64,000 nt of DNA from Trissonchulus latispiculum (GCA_030248195.1 JASAND010000804.1:1-64000); one strand, 5' to 3'. Counted from the stretch's first letter, positions 34,119 through 46,507 are shown. Made by a program: numbers and translations. The notes: generated by a model not told the origin, from the sequence alone.

Positions 34119-36721
34119 CAGGGTTTTTTGGTTTTCGGATTTGCGTCAACCTTGCGTCCCGCTAAATTTAAGTTGCGTCCCGTTAAGAAATTTTGCGTCC
34201 AGGCGGAATTCTTGTTTTAGCGTGTTTTTAGTGCGAAAATTGCTTTATTTATACAAATTTCGATAATTCCTGCATTGTAACGCTATTTAGAAAGTTAGTT
34301 GCTGCTTAACTGTAATGCACGATTACAAGATAGCCTGCAGAATATATGTAGACGCGCCCGAAACACGGCGGGGGGTGAAGTTGAAGAATTTTTTGAAATT
34401 ATAGAATAATCCGCAGTGGAAATGTTTAAAAAGATTTTATTTGGCATCTGTTGCATCTAATGGTCTTGAGTAATTTTCGACATTATTGACACACATTATG
34501 TCAGTTAAACTAATTAAAGTTTTAAAAAATTATGAAATATTTAGGAATATCATTGAAAAGAAAGGTAGTAAACATTAAAACATACATTCGGTTTCGAAAA
34601 CTCTGAGAACTACTGATTCTTGATAACAAACGTGCAAATGAGTAACGGGGGGTCTGGGGGGCGGAGCCCCCCAGAAGTTGGAGATTTTTTGAAATAGCCG
34701 ATTAAATCCGTTGTGGAAATGTTTAAAAAGATTAATTTGTCAAATGTTACATCACTTCTCACTAAAGCTCCTAACGCTAATGCATTTTTGTGTTAATTGC
34801 ATCTGTAAGTTTTTGAATAAGTCAGTATCAATAAACAAAGAAGCGTGTATGCTTCGTGCTGCATTATTCAACGGCAAAACAGTGACGCATTTGTAAATAC
34901 TATTAACGCTAGTTACAATAAATTCATCGTGAAATCACGTTCATAGGACTTTTGTATTTGAAAATTTTAAAAAAATAGTAGTTTTGCATTATTTCAAATT
35001 GCCATTTGTGTATTTTTTGCGAAAAACTATTTTTTGGAGGAACCAAAAAAATTTGGATATTCTGCTTTTGCTACAGTTACAAATTTGTTAATTTCGAGGT
35101 TTTACTTTACTACTAATCTTGATCCTGCTTGACCCTGACCTGTTGAATGAGAACAATATAAATGTTCACGATTATGCATCTATAGTTAGGGTTGTGCTCA
35201 ATACGAAAAAAGGAGGGCCGGGGCCGGCCCCCGGCCCCCCACATTGGGGGCCGGGCCGTGGGCCGGGCCGCTTCGTTTGGGGGGCCGGCCCCACCACCGG
35301 CCCCCGGGGCCGTGTTCAACACCGGCCCCCGCGGCCCCCATGCCAGAAAAATGTTCCTTATGAATATAATGATTTGAAAATAGTAGTTTTTGCATAATTT
35401 TATACACTTACGTTGCAAGTTTGCGTTATTTTCTTTGCTCTGTGAGAATAAATGACTCCAATATATACCTTATTTCAATTCTATACCTGCCCAAGTTAAC
35501 CCATCTTGCCAATGCAGTGGCACATCAAACAGATTAGAATAAAAAAATTGTAGGAGTTAGAATAGATAGAATGGAATGTATGTATACTCCCCGCCGGAAA
35601 CATTTTGGGAGAGGGCATCTTCCCTTCTGTCCCCTTTTCTAGATCATACAGGTTAATAGAAATTTAAAGGTTCGTCTTGTTCTGCCGAAAACTTGCAAGC
35701 AAAACTACAGGTTTCTTAAGATTTGCTACATGAAGGAAACTCATGTAATTTTTACTATTTGAATGTTTGCCAGAAAGTATCCTACAACAGTCTGTAAAAA
35801 TTGCGAAAAACTCCACCGGCAACTAACGGCGCAGGATTACTCTTGTAAGAAAACTACAAAAATGTCTATAGCTTCCATCAAACTCTCTAGCGGGAAATAT
35901 TAGATAGAGGGAAATTTCAAAGATAGAGAGAACTCAAGGAATATATAATAAAAACAGATTCTAATAAACAGAATACAGTCTATACATCTTGATAAAATAA
36001 GAACTGATTGCCGATTAATACTCTGTTTCGAAAATAATTTTCTAAGTTTTCCAAGAAAGCATTTCCAAGAAGTTATGTATAGAAGGTGAAATCTGATGTT
36101 TACCGAAAGCTAAAATTAAAAAATTGACAAAAATTCTTTTTTAATACGTCAGACTTGGCAAATTTCATACTTTCCAGCATGAAATTGAAACGGGGGCCGG
36201 TTTGGGGGCTGTGACCGACACCGGCCCCCGGGACAGTGTTAGGCCCGGCCCCCCAGTTTGGGGGGCCGGGCCGCGGGCCGGCCCCCGAAAATAAAATGGG
36301 GGCCGGGCCGTTTGGGGGGGCCGGCGCCACCACCGGCCCCCCGCACAACCCTATCTATAGTAAGATCCATATAAAATTTATTGAAGTGAAATTTACGAGT
36401 TCGAAAAGATCTGATACGGATGCAGGTGGACAACAACTTAACAAATAACATTGAGTAACATTGAGGCATGACCTTGCACCTTGGCATTCCATGACAAAGC
36501 GAGAAACAGTGGGGGTCTGGGGGCGGAGCCCCCAGGACCCGAAGAAATTTTTTGAAAAACGGGAAAAATTGGTACTGGAAACATTTAAAGCTTTTACTCT
36601 TACAAAAGTGAATTTTCTCCCTAAATAATGTTGCGTCTAGCTTGCGTCCCGGTAAAATTTCATTGCGTCCAGATAAGAAACTTTGCGTCCAGACGCACAT
36701 CTGGACGCAAAAAAAACCCTG
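34119..36721. mobile_element. hAT-like element with TTGCGTCC arrays, duplication GTGGTGGG
   Basis: Ends are CAGGGTTTTTTGG and inverted CAGGGTTTTTTTTGCG. GTGGTGGG occurs at 34111-34118 and 36722-36729. Both arms repeat TTGCGTCC. Two hairpin modules (34647-34680 and 36511-36535) lie inside, and another hAT-like element (35187-36353) is nested. Confidence 0.93.
35187..36353. mobile_element. hAT-like MITE with GGCCGGCCCC arrays, duplication TCTATAGT
   Basis: Ends TAGGGTTGTGC are inverted on both sides, and TCTATAGT is exact at 35179-35186 and 36354-36361. Both arms are rich in GGGGGCCGG. The interior includes the old interspersed repeat (35580-35900). It is nested in 34119-36721. Confidence 0.95.
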
Positions 36722-36752
36722 GTGGTGGGTAAACCCAAAAAGTAGGGGGTGG

Positions 36753-37117
36753 CTGGGTTTATTTTAGGCGAAAAAAGTGGGGATGGGGAGAGTGGGGGGG
36801 GGGAAGCCCCCCCTACTAGTGGGGGGGGGGGGGGGAGGGATAAAATGGTCTAAAATTTCCAAACATGCAGCAAAATAGCCTGTTTTGTACACATACTGCT
36901 ATAACTATGCTAAAAAGTGCTCAAAAATTAAGTTTGAGCACCAAAATAGACGATTTTTGACCAAAAAATTCCGGCGAAGCCGGAAAATTTTTGACAGTTT
37001 TGACCAAAAATCCTTAAAATTTGGTATTTTCTGAGCATTTTATAGTGAGTGGGGGGAGCCCAAAAAGTGGGGTGGGGCCGAGTGGGGGGGACCGCCCCCC
37101 CAGTAAAGTAAACCCAG
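36753..37117. mobile_element. G-rich MITE, CTGGGTTT ends, 5-bp duplication GGTGG
   Basis: Ends are CTGGGTTTATTTTAG and inverted CTGGGTTTACTTTAC, flanked by GGTGG (36748-36752 and 37118-37122). The core has a CCGGCGAAGCCGG hairpin followed by AAATTTTTGAC, between AGTGGGGGG blocks. Length and structure match 49507-49876 and 50835-51187. Confidence 0.75.
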
Positions 37118-37122
37118 GGTGG

Positions 37123-38397
37123 GGCTGAGTGCCCCGCCCTAAAAACTTTCAGTACGAATTGGCCCTAAAAACTTTCAGTATGAATTGCTTAAAAGTTCGA
37201 AAAGACTTCCATTTTCAGTATTTCCCTATTTTTCATACGCTAAGAAGTTTTCATCCAAATGATAAATTTCACGAAATAGAATATACTTTGACGTCCAACA
37301 CTCTTGCCCCACGGTAGTTTGTAGGTTTTTTCGGGGGGAGGGGGGAAAGAAATTTTCGGGGAGGGGGGAGATTTTTTGTAAAAAATTAGCTAAAAATTGG
37401 TATTTTTTGGCATATTTTACACGTAGAAATGCAAAAAGTTCTCAAAATGCCAGGATTTAAGCTAAAAATAGCCATTTTTACAAGTGACGCCGGAAAATTT
37501 TTGAAAATCTGCCTATTTTTGGCAAAAATTTGGGCCCCCAAAAAATCGCGGGGGAGGGGGCAAAACTCCCGGGAGGGGGATGGCATTTTCTGAGGATGTC
37601 AATTTCGGGGCCCACCGCCCACCGGCAAAAATATATACACTTCCGTGAGCTTTTAAAAAATTTGAATGCATGAGCTGTGTCTAATAATCAATACGAAATG
37701 AATACACATATATATCGATAATTCGAATTATCTACACAAAATTAAAAATAACAACGACGATTATTCACCTATACAAAGAGAAAGAACATTTATCCAACAA
37801 AAAGTCCAATGTAAGAAATTTCAATTTACCAGTCCGACACACGACAAGACGAAACAAGAAAACACCCAAGCAGTAGAGTAGCCAGAAAAATTATCGGAGG
37901 TGGAATTCCAAGATTTTGTGGGAAGCGTGGCGAGCGGAGCCAAAAGAAGCTAATAGGTTTTTCGGAATCTTAGCTTATTCTAAATATTTTATGAAGCCTC
38001 CTCCTCGAACCAAATACGAGGACTAGAGCATGGACATAGACAGCGGCAAATTTATGTATGAGCATGTCAAGCGATTCCATAATTATACGCGTAAAAACGC
38101 AGCTGTATAACTTAACAGACGTACCAGAAAGCTTTATCACGGTAAAAATTAGCTCACTGCTGCGCATGAAAGCAAATTTGGAGGGCCCAGCCATAAAATA
38201 TCGGGGGAGGGGAATTCCTCTACCTGGCCCTCCCCTGCCTATGCCAGTGAATCTAAGCATAACACAAATTAAACATGCAGGAACGTTGGAAAAGTGTTAC
38301 GACGATTGTAAAAGGTACAGACGACATAAAGTTGTAGACAAAGCAATAGTAATATAGCATTAACACCTATCGGAGCATGGACTACGAATTGGAGGCG
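37123..38397. other. 3' flank of the SUV39H-like gene
   Basis: G-rich element remnants occupy about 37330-37625. From there to the stop codon at 38398 I see AT-rich sequence that should include the 3' UTR. No clear poly(A) signal was identified. Confidence 0.4.
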
Positions 38398-39011
38398 TCA
38401 TGATGTCAGGGATAGTTGGGACCTTGTGCGACGTTCATCTCTTCCGGATTCCGACGCACGCATTGACACACTGCTGGTTTCACTTGATTCCATCACCGAG
38501 GATTCAGAGGCATCCAACCGGTCAAGGTTTCCTTCATTCAAAATGGGGGTGGCTGAAGCTGATGATGGAGATACATCGATCCCAGAATCAGATTCGGAGG
38601 GGGGCCCAGACACCACCGACAATGGAGGCCCTTCTCTCGAATTCCCGGTAGAAGTAGAAGGTCCGCCTTTTGGGCTGGCAGTAGGCGTGGTGGCGACAGC
38701 AGTCAGCGCCGTAGTGGAAGGCGCCGGAGTTATGGAATCAGACATTTGAGGGATGTCTACCGCCACTGGACTATCCTTAGTCGTACAGGAAGCGAAAGAG
38801 CTGGGATCCGTAAAGCCCACGTCCAAAATCCATTTACGGCATTTGGCTGTGCCACAGAAGCACCGCATCCGCTTTGAGCCGCCACAAGGATCTGATGAGT
38901 CGCTAAATGACTGACTAGTTGAATCGGACTGTAGTTCGGCTCTAGAGACGTCAATTTTCGACGGACTGAAAGGCGCTGACACCACGTCACCACCATCAAT
39001 ATCAGATTTGT
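38398..39011 (-). CDS. SUV39H-like histone methyltransferase, last exon (post-SET and Ser-rich tail)
   Basis: Terminal exon of a Su(var)3-9/SUV39H-type H3K9 methyltransferase, a nuclear heterochromatin enzyme. The acceptor (TTTATTGTAG, just above 39011) leaves phase 1, which fits the 1-nt overhang of the exon at 45487-45625 and reads ...TTVDKSDIDGG. After about 45 residues comes MRCFCGTAKCRKWIL, the post-SET CxCxxxxC that binds zinc next to the active site. Where family members usually end within a few residues, this frame continues about 150 residues, rich in Ser, Thr, Pro and Glu, to a TGA at 38398-38400. The open frame that extends above 39011 is intron. A full-length non-LTR element lies in the intron 5' of this exon. 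Confidence 0.9.
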
Positions 39012-39731
39012 CTACAATAAAGAAAACAGACACCGATAAATATCCTGTGTAGAGCATCAAACAGAATCTTAGAAAGAGTAGAGAGTATGCTAGTAGAAAG
39101 AGTATGATCCGCAAGGGTGCTAATGAGTATGAACATGTAAAATTGCACCTAAGAAAGGTTGCCGGGTGACGGTAGACAGCAGCTGTTCGACCCTTCCTCC
39201 CTGCCGGCCTGCAGAGGGGTCACTGGTTCTAGGTGACATCAACGGGCATAGCCCCTTATGGGACAACTCCACTCACTCAGCAGATGCAGTGGGTGACGCC
39301 GTCGAAGCCTGGATGGAGGCCAAAGGCCTTGTCCCGGTAAACAATGGATCGAGGACGCGAACCAACCCCGTCACCGGGAACGGCTCAGCACCTGATGTCT
39401 CAGCTACCCACTCTTCCCTAGTCCCTTCCATCAGCTGGGCGGTGGACGCTTCGCCTGGAGACTCGGACCACCACCCAATCTGGCTGTCGATTGACGCGGC
39501 TGGACCGCGTGTGAAGAAGAAAATCAAGCACCAGCGGCTAGCAAAAACGGACTGGCCTAAATTCGAAAAGCTTCTCGATGAGAAGCTAGCCGACATCAGC
39601 AACGCATCTGACCTAAAGCTCGCCCAGCTAGTCCATCTCTTCAGTAAAGCTGTCACCGAGGCCCAGGACGCCAGCGCCCCCTTTGGGGACTCCAGAACCC
39701 CTGTTCCCTGGTGGAGCCAGGAAGCCGACGA

Positions 39732-40086
39732 CAGGGTTGGGAGTCTCGGTCTCGGTCTCGCCCAAAAGCCGAGACTTGGCCAATCTCGGTCTCGGTCTCG
39801 CTCACCCAAAAGTCTCGGTCTCAGACCGAGACCGGAAATTTTTTGAAAATATCTAATTTTGGCGAAAATTTTAAATCAATGTTAAGAAAATTAACTAACG
39901 AGGTGCGAAAACCATATGTTTATGTGTTAGAGCCCCTAATACTAGATCTAAGCCTCAAAAATGGTTGAAACTAATTTTAAGCTAAAAATTGCTAGTCTCG
40001 GTCTCGGTCTCGCCCAAGTCTCGGTCTCGGTCTCGGTCTCGTTCTCGGTCTCGGTCTCGGTAAAATCTCGGTCTCGCCCAACCCTG
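39732..40086. mobile_element. hAT-like MITE with GGTCTCGG arrays, duplication GCCGACGA
   Basis: Ends are CAGGGTTGGGAGTCTCGG and inverted CAGGGTTGGGCGAGACCG. GCCGACGA occurs at 39724-39731 and 40087-40094. It sits in the endonuclease-RT linker, and removing it with one duplication makes the retroelement frame continuous. Arrays of TCTCGG fill both arms. Confidence 0.96.
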
Positions 40087-40652
40087 GCCGACGATGCCAT
40101 CAGAAAGCGTGAACGCCTATCCACCGAAGCTCGCCGTGACCCGGCCAAGCTGGAAGATTGGAAAGAAGCCTGCAGAGAAGCTAGGATCGTCATCTCTAAC
40201 TCGAAGCGGGAGCACTGGGCCAGATATGTTTCCAGACTAAACCCTCGAACAGATCCGACTGAGATCTGGAGAACGGTCAAAAATATCAGCGGAAAAGCCA
40301 AATCAGCGCCGTCCGGAGCATGCCTAGCCAGAAATGGGAAAATCGTATCAACCCGTCTGGCCAAGGCAAATGGGTTCATCAAAGAATATGGTCAAGTAGC
40401 CTCGGTGAAAACTTCAAAGCCGGACCGGAAATTTATGGTGGATACCAAAAACAAGCTGAACCAGCCTTGCCACCACGACACGGATGAACCGGAGGAGTGT
40501 AGCCCTTTCACTGCTGGCGAACTGCAGCTGGCCCTGCAGCGGCTAAAGGCGAATGCAGCCTACGGTCCTGATCGGGTTGCAAAGTTAGCCTTAGGCACCT
40601 TACATCACTGGGCAAAGAAATTCTGTTGACCATTTGCAATAGATCTCTCCTG

Positions 40653-40939
40653 CAGGCCCGCACCCAGGATTTTGAAAGGGGGGGTCCAAGGTAAAACGCA
40701 ACGGGGGGTCTGGGGGGCGGAGCCTCCCAGAAGTTGAAGAATTTTTGCATTTTTGCTCAAAAACAGTACATTGGACGACTACTTCCTGCAAAAAGTGAAT
40801 TATCGAGCCGAAGGCGCGAAATTTTTTTAAAAATAGTTGTTCTTGCCAAGAAAATAGCAAAAATTTTCCATTTTGTCATCCCAAAAGGGGGGGGGGTGGT
40901 CTAGACCCCGTGAACCCACCCCCCGTGGGTGCGGCCTTG
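40653..40939. mobile_element. Short hAT-like MITE, duplication CTCTCCTG
   Basis: Ends are CAGGCCCGCACCC and inverted CAAGGCCGCACCC. CTCTCCTG occurs at 40645-40652 and 40940-40947. Its removal joins CNRSLLESGCPAVWRRAK in the RT domain. It carries the GGGGGGCGGAGC hairpin module (40703-40736) and a GCCGAAGGCGCG hairpin. Confidence 0.94.
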
Positions 40940-41735
40940 CTCTCCTGGAATCTGGCTGCCCAGCTGTCTGGAGAAGGGCTAAAATCATTCCTATTGCCAA
41001 GCCGGGAAAGGACCCGTCTCAGATTCCGAGCTACAGACCTATTGCCCTCACGTCGTGCCTGGCAAAGGTCATGGAGCGCCTGGTTCTGGGCCGGCTCACA
41101 TACTTCCTGGAGCGAAGCCAAGCCATCACCAAGTACCAAGCGGGATTTAGAAGACCAAGATCTACACAAGATCAAGTCTTAAGAATCACCCAATCCATCA
41201 GTGATGGATTCAATCAACGAAAACCAGCTCATCGTACGGTTATGGCCCTAATAGACTTCTCCAGGGCGTTTGACCGTGTTTGGCACCCTGGTCTGATGAA
41301 AGCCCTCCTTCAACTCAACGTGCCCCGATGCATTATACAGTGGGTAAAGAATTTCCTGAATGACAGATTCTACGCCGTAGAATTTGAGGGCGCCCTCAGT
41401 CGGCCCAGAAGATTTGCCTGTGGTGTCCCTCAAGGGTGCGTTCTGTCTCCCACGCTCTTCCAGATCTTCATCAACTCCTTGGCCGAGGTCATCCCGGAGG
41501 GAGTTGAATTCTCTCTCTTTGCGGACGATGTTGCTATCTGGTCTAAGCACCCCCAGCCCACTGTAGCGGCGGGTCATATACAAGAAGCCCTCAACGCCAT
41601 TGAGAAGTGGTCAGAACTCAACAAAATGGCCATCAGTGTCCAGAAATGTGAATGTTGCCTATTCACAACCTGGAATATATAAGGAGCAAAACCTCTGCCC
41701 TGACCTGTACATCTGCGGCCAACGGATCCCAACTA

Positions 41736-42670
41736 TAGTCAGACCCGGGAAAAAACACCCCCAAATAAGGGTAAAAAAACGGGACCGCCCTGGAAGCCTG
41801 GTAGACCCGGCGAGTCCCACTAATGTGTGATAATATAGCGCCACCTTAGATGACCTCAAACTATAAGTATGAGATCCCTGGACCAAATAGAAAGTTTTCA
41901 GTGTAATTTCAAAGTTGACCTCCCAAAACCACCGCCAAAAGCTAAGGGTCATATCGGAATTTCTAAACTTCTCTTGCTAGCGTGGAGAGACTCCGGGCTC
42001 CAATACTGTGCATGTGGGTTTGTATTCGCCCCAAGTATTAACACACAAGGCACCATATCCCCTACTGCATTGGGGCTCCACCAGCTGACCATTTTTTTAC
42101 CCCCAAAATTACGCCACTTTTCGGGTAAAAAAATGGTCAGAACCCAGCAAAAAATTTTTTCTGAAGCAGTATGGGGGTTTTAATGCGTTTAGAACGCTTA
42201 AAAAGCATCGATTAAGCCTAAAAACTTTTTAAATTAGTCAAAACCGACCATTTTTGAATATTTTTCAAAAATGGCTATTTTGCTTATGAAACCTGATTGG
42301 TTGATGCTGCACAATTTTTGAACTTTTCAAATCGATAAAAATTGTTACCAATTCATTATAACTTTGGTTTTTTTGGCCAAATATACTAAATTTGATGCGC
42401 TCTTTCACCTGGAAGCATCAAATCTACTCTAGCGCCAATATTTTGGGGTGATTTTTTTACCACAAACCATTTTTGACCATTTTGTCGGGTAAAAAAATCA
42501 GCGATTTTTTTATTAATCTGAGAATCTGTGGTGCTAGGAAAGATTTTAATACCTGAATCGATAGAGGGCAGTGCCGGGCACTTACATGCAAAACCGCTTC
42601 CAAATTGGCCAACATTTGCGAAAGTTAGAGGCTTAAGTCGAAAACCCTTTTTTTATCACGGGTCTGACTA
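41736..42670. mobile_element. TATAGTC-ended DNA element at a TA target
   Basis: Ends TAGTCAGACCCG and inverted match are flanked by TA. Removing it restores IPTIPKTPRFL between RT and thumb of the host retroelement, confirming the boundaries. It is 935 bp. An internal hairpin GACCATTTTTTTACCC lies near 42087, and a TGATTGGTTGATGCTGC phrase is shared with 54982-55979. Confidence 0.88.
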
Positions 42671-44372
42671 TACCAAAACTCCCAGATTCCTGAGAATGAA
42701 ATTTGATCCGTCTCTCTCCTTCAGGGCCCATATTGACCACCTCATCACCAAGCTACGGAAAAGCAACAACATCCTACGCTCACTGGCCGGAACGTCCTGG
42801 GGATGCAGCAAAGAGGACCTCAGAATGGTGTACCTGGTGTACTTTGCCTCCGCTATTGAGTACTGCGGGCCTGCCTGGATGACCACGACTGCCCCCAGCA
42901 ACCTGCAACGGCTCCACGCAATCCAAAATGAAACAGCCCGGGCGATCACTGGTTGCTCACGAGGTTCCCAGCTAATTTGACTGTGAAAGAAGCCGGACTC
43001 GTTCCTCTCCATGTTCGGGCCAAAATCCTCACTGCAGTGGCCTACGAGAAATACCAGTGCCTGCCGGACAACAACCCTACTGCAGATTCCTTCAACTCAC
43101 CAGTGGCCAGGAGGAAAGTCTCTCAGAAATCATGGACAGAAGGTAGATCCCTAGCTACGGAAGCCGCCGTCGCCAACCTGCCCCTGGGGAAACTGGCTGC
43201 AGCTAGTCCATTCCCTCCTTGGAAATCTCCGCCTGGCCTCTCTGTCACAGCGGAGATCCCTGGCATCTCTAGGAGGGATCCACCAGAGAAACGGAAAGCA
43301 ACTACGGAATCAGACATAAGTACCTTGGACCCTGTCGATATCACCATCTTCACTGATGGGTCGGCACAAGAAGGTACGAAGAACGGAGGAAGCGGAGCCC
43401 ATATTATTTACCACCGAGAAAACTTGACCAGGAACCTAATGGAACCGGCAGGTATGCTGACCTCGAGCTTCGGTGCAGAACTGAGAGCTCTGGACGCTGC
43501 ACTGCGCTGGACGCAGGATGTCTCCACCAACGAAGACAGGAGCATCAGGATCTTTTCTGACTCTCAGGCCCTGCTGAAAAAGTTGCAGTCCGGACCCAGC
43601 AGAGCCTCCACGGAATTGGAAGCGTCAGTTTGGAGCCGCTAGCTGGAATCCTGTCGGCACAACCCAGAACCCTGTCCATCAACTGGCTACCCGGCCACTC
43701 GGGTATTCAGGGAAACGAGACCGCAGACCGACTGGCCAACTTAGCCAGTAGCCTCAGCCAATCAGAAACCGAAGTGGACTTCAGTGCGGTCAAATGCCTC
43801 ATTTCCAGGCACTTTACCGACCAGTGGATTTCAGGTCTCCAGCCAGACAGAGTCTGTTATCTTAACCACATCCCGCGCGCCCCCAGCCCCTCTGAACTCA
43901 ATCTCAAAAGAAGAGAGAGAACAGTCCTTTCCCAACTCAGGGTTGGCGGGTTTACCCCGGTACTAAACTGGTTTTTGCACCGCATCGGAGCAGCAGCGGA
44001 TCCTTACTGCAGGTTCTGTCCAGGCCAAGAAGACACCCTGCAGTACCTCATTTCCTCCTGCCCTCAGGCTAACAGAGACCGTGTTCTCCACCTTTCAGCC
44101 CAAGTCCTCTGGGATAGACCCCTGGAGGTCCTAGCCTTTCTCCGGGAATGCGGACGGCTCCACCCTGGCGGGGCTGCCCGGGTCGATTGACTTTGGTCAG
44201 GTGGCCGGAAGCAACAACAACAACAACAACAACAACAACAAAAGTATATAGTAAGAGAAAAACTATATACGTACATATACGTACACACGTATGCGTAATT
44301 ATTCACAATTTATCTTGTCTATCTTAACAGTACATTATTACATGATTGAACTGCAGAAATAGAGATCTAGCG

Positions 44373-45114
44373 CAGTGGCGTAGATACAAAAAAATTTCAG
44401 GGGGGGGGGCGGTTTGGACCGAAGTGGGGGGGGGGTTAAATTTTTTATTTTTTTGCTCAATGTATGAACACTACGTACAAAATTTTTATAAGGTTCTAAG
44501 CTAAAATCTATTGTAACCGAAAGCGGCATGCTAAAACCCAAAAAGGGGGGTCTGGGGGGCGGAGCCCCCCAGAAGTTGAGAAAATTTTTCAATTTTGCCA
44601 TTAAAACGCTATTGAAACATTGAATTCTTTGCATTGTATATTATCAATTGCCAAACCAAATTTTGTAGTTTAATTTGCTATATATTTTCCACTTGTACAG
44701 TCTCGTACGAAAACTCAGATTGGATGCTCCCATTATGAGAACAGGGTATTCCAAGCAGCACATTTCCAGTATCCACCATTTAAGGCAATCATGTTTGCAA
44801 TAATGCAGCTAATAAAACTACAAAGCTGGCAAAGCAAAGTAAAGTAAAGCAAACTAGTAAAGGTTTAGTTATATATAGTATACTAATAACTAAGTCGCGC
44901 CGAAGGCGCGAAAATTTTTGAATGAAGTACAAATGCACTAATTTTTGGGGCATTTTTGTTCAATTTCTTTGCGTTTATAATAAATTTAAAAGCCCGCGCT
45001 TCGCGCGGGCTTAAAATTTTTCTTCTGGCCAATTTTTATCAGGGGGGCAAAACCATTTCGGGGGGGGGGGGCGGCCCCCCCCCCCCCCCCGCCCCCCCCC
45101 TATCTACGCCAGTG
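44373..45114. mobile_element. hAT-like MITE, CAGTGGCGTAGATA ends, duplication ATCTAGCG
   Basis: Ends CAGTGGCGTAGATA (left) and inverted CACTGGCGTAGATA are flanked by ATCTAGCG at 44365-44372 and 45115-45122. This TIR type (CAGxGGCGTAG) is widespread among animal hAT elements. The interior has a GGGGGGCGGAGCCCCCC module (44545-44580) and a GCGCCGAAGGCGCG hairpin (about 44895) beside long C and G tracts. Confidence 0.96.
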
Positions 45115-45486
45115 ATCTAGCGGGTATATATACTGGCATTTATTTAGAGTTTTGAAAGTGGGCCCCCCCCCGGGGAAGTGGGAGGCTTCCGAAAATAAAG
45201 GGGGGCGAGCCCAAGGAATAGCTATACCTAAATTTTTAGAGACAAGTTAGCATTTTTAAGGTAAAAACGCAAAAATAGCTGTTTTTCAGCGTAAAATGAA
45301 CTTATAAGTTGAACGCGAAGCTAAGATTTCCTGTTCAACCGAAACGTGTGAGATGGCGCCAATATGAGCCCATCAAGAACTCAGAACTCAGAACGCAGAC
45401 CGCAACAGCGTGTGAATAAACGTCTAAATTCAGTTCAACAAAATCGAAATGCATAAGTTCAGGGAATAATCAGTATCAGAACTCAC

Positions 45487-45625
45487 CAACTGTTGTAGCA
45501 TTTTCATAGTCAAAGGTAAGCTCTTCATTTTTGTCAATATTACGCTTAGCAAAAAAAGCAATTCTGAATAGGTTTGGTTCAAGGCAATTTATCCAAACCG
45601 GATGCATTTGCAGATTTGGATCACA
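45487..45625 (-). CDS. SUV39H-like histone methyltransferase, SET exon (catalytic C-terminal part)
   Basis: A 139-nt exon between acceptor TTACTTTTAG (above 45625) and donor GTGAGT (45481-45486). It reads [18 protein letters not shown], then IAFFAKRNI and EELTFDY. Together with HFVNHS from the preceding exon this forms the NHSCDPN cofactor-binding motif, and ELTFDY supplies the conserved catalytic tyrosine. It ends one base into a codon, matching the terminal exon. The upstream intron is about 720 bp and contains a TA microsatellite. Confidence 0.96.
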
Positions 45626-45826
45626 CTAAAAGTAAAAACAGTTGGATAATACAATTAGTAAACCGAAAGGTATTATTCGTATATGTGGCCGGTCATGGGA
45701 TTCATCTTCTCAAAAGCAAGTGCGACCCGCCTCAAACGCCTCGCTCAGATTCTTCGCTGTTGGCAACAGGTGCTAGTTTCTAAAGGGATCTAATTGCTTA
45801 AGGTGGTGGTACCCTATTTCGCGCTG

Positions 45827-45830
<4 letters not shown>

Positions 45831-45880
<50 letters not shown>
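45831..45880. repeat. (TA)n microsatellite
   Basis: About 50 bp of TA dinucleotides in the intron between the two SET exons. Confidence 0.95.
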
Positions 45881-45882
<2 letters not shown>

Positions 45883-46348
45883 TGTAAACTTTCAGTTCTT
45901 TATGTTAAAGCTTTATACACACAGAACAACCTATATGTTGGACCACTTCAGGACAGGAAAGAACCAGAAACATCAACATTCTAAAGTTTTAGCTCTCATA
46001 GTTGGATAACTCAAAATAGAAAAAATAAAATGAAACATTTCGAACAAGGATTAGTTTCGATTAAGAGAACTGAAACATTATGCTAATAACGGAATATCTT
46101 ACCGAGGGAAAGAAACTAAACTAAAGAGTTAGGGTAACATTTGGCAATTTTTGGGGTTATGAGGGAGGTCGGAATGTATAGGGAACGTTCATTGAGGTAA
46201 GGGCTCTGGGCTACTCGAATGGTCGGAGTCCGCCGTTAGGGGCACCCAGTTAAAATGTACCAGTTGATAAGCAAGATTACAAGAAGTCTCAGCTTTGAAA
46301 CCGTAAGAATGTCGGAAAAACTTAAAATTAATGACGGCTAACACTTAC

Positions 46349-46507
46349 AGAATGATTCACAAAATGCATAACGTTCCCGTAGCTGGCTGCATCAACGGTG
46401 TATTTATTTTGCTTATCGTCGTAATCAAGATCGAACATGTAGGTTCTACCTTCACTAACATAGGCATAATCTTTCCCTCGACGATTAGCTTCTTCCTCCG
46501 TGATAAC
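46349..46507 (-). CDS. SUV39H-like histone methyltransferase, SET exon (central part)
   Basis: A 159-nt exon of exactly 53 codons, between acceptor CTTTTCAG (above 46507) and donor GTAAGT (46343-46348). It reads [20 protein letters not shown], then [20 protein letters not shown] and HFVNHS. This is the central SET region. The VITxEEAxRRG, FDLDY and YTVDAxxYGN signatures are specific to the SUV39 group rather than to other SET families. The protein methylates histone H3 lysine 9. The frame is open and both splice sites are consensus. Confidence 0.97.

Larger units (their letters stand above)
39165..44240 (+). pseudogene. Non-LTR retrotransposon ORF2: endonuclease, RT, RNase H, (CAA)n tail
   Basis: Plus-strand element, 5'-truncated within the endonuclease. 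Order: endonuclease C-terminal half (VLGDINGHSPLWDN, then SDHHPIWLSI), linker, RT with motif A (ALIDFSRAFDRVWHPGL), motif B (GVPQGCVLSPTLFQIFI) and motif C (FADDVAIWS), thumb (RFLRMKFDPSLSFRAHIDHL), RNase H (FTDGSAQEGTKNGGSGAHI, RIFSDSQALL, WLPGHSGIQGNETADRLA) and a C-terminal CxxC-type zinc segment near 44010. The 3' UTR ends in a (CAA)n tail at 44211-44240. ORF2 is broken by elements at 39732, 40653 and 41736 and by a few frameshifts (near 40600, 42960 and 43640). RNase H downstream of RT points to the I/R1/Loa-like grouping. ORF1 is absent. Confidence 0.94.
39012..45486. other. SUV39H-like gene, 6.5-kb intron
   Basis: Bounded by the GTGAGT donor at 45481-45486 and the TTGTAG acceptor above 39011 (minus sense). 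It contains a complete 3'-ended non-LTR retrotransposon in the opposite orientation, itself carrying three DNA elements, plus the hAT-like element 44373-45114. The part from 45123 to 45486 has a short G-rich remnant and no other feature. Confidence 0.88.

Noticed and set aside
38426..38749. Plus-strand 107-residue ORF
   Set aside because: Antisense shadow of the terminal SUV39H-like exon, whose minus-strand frame is longer, splice-consistent and contains post-SET.
44545..44580. Bacterial rho-independent terminator
   Set aside because: The hairpin plus T-run is dispersed in transposons of a eukaryotic genome with no bacterial genes nearby. Kept only as a transposon module.
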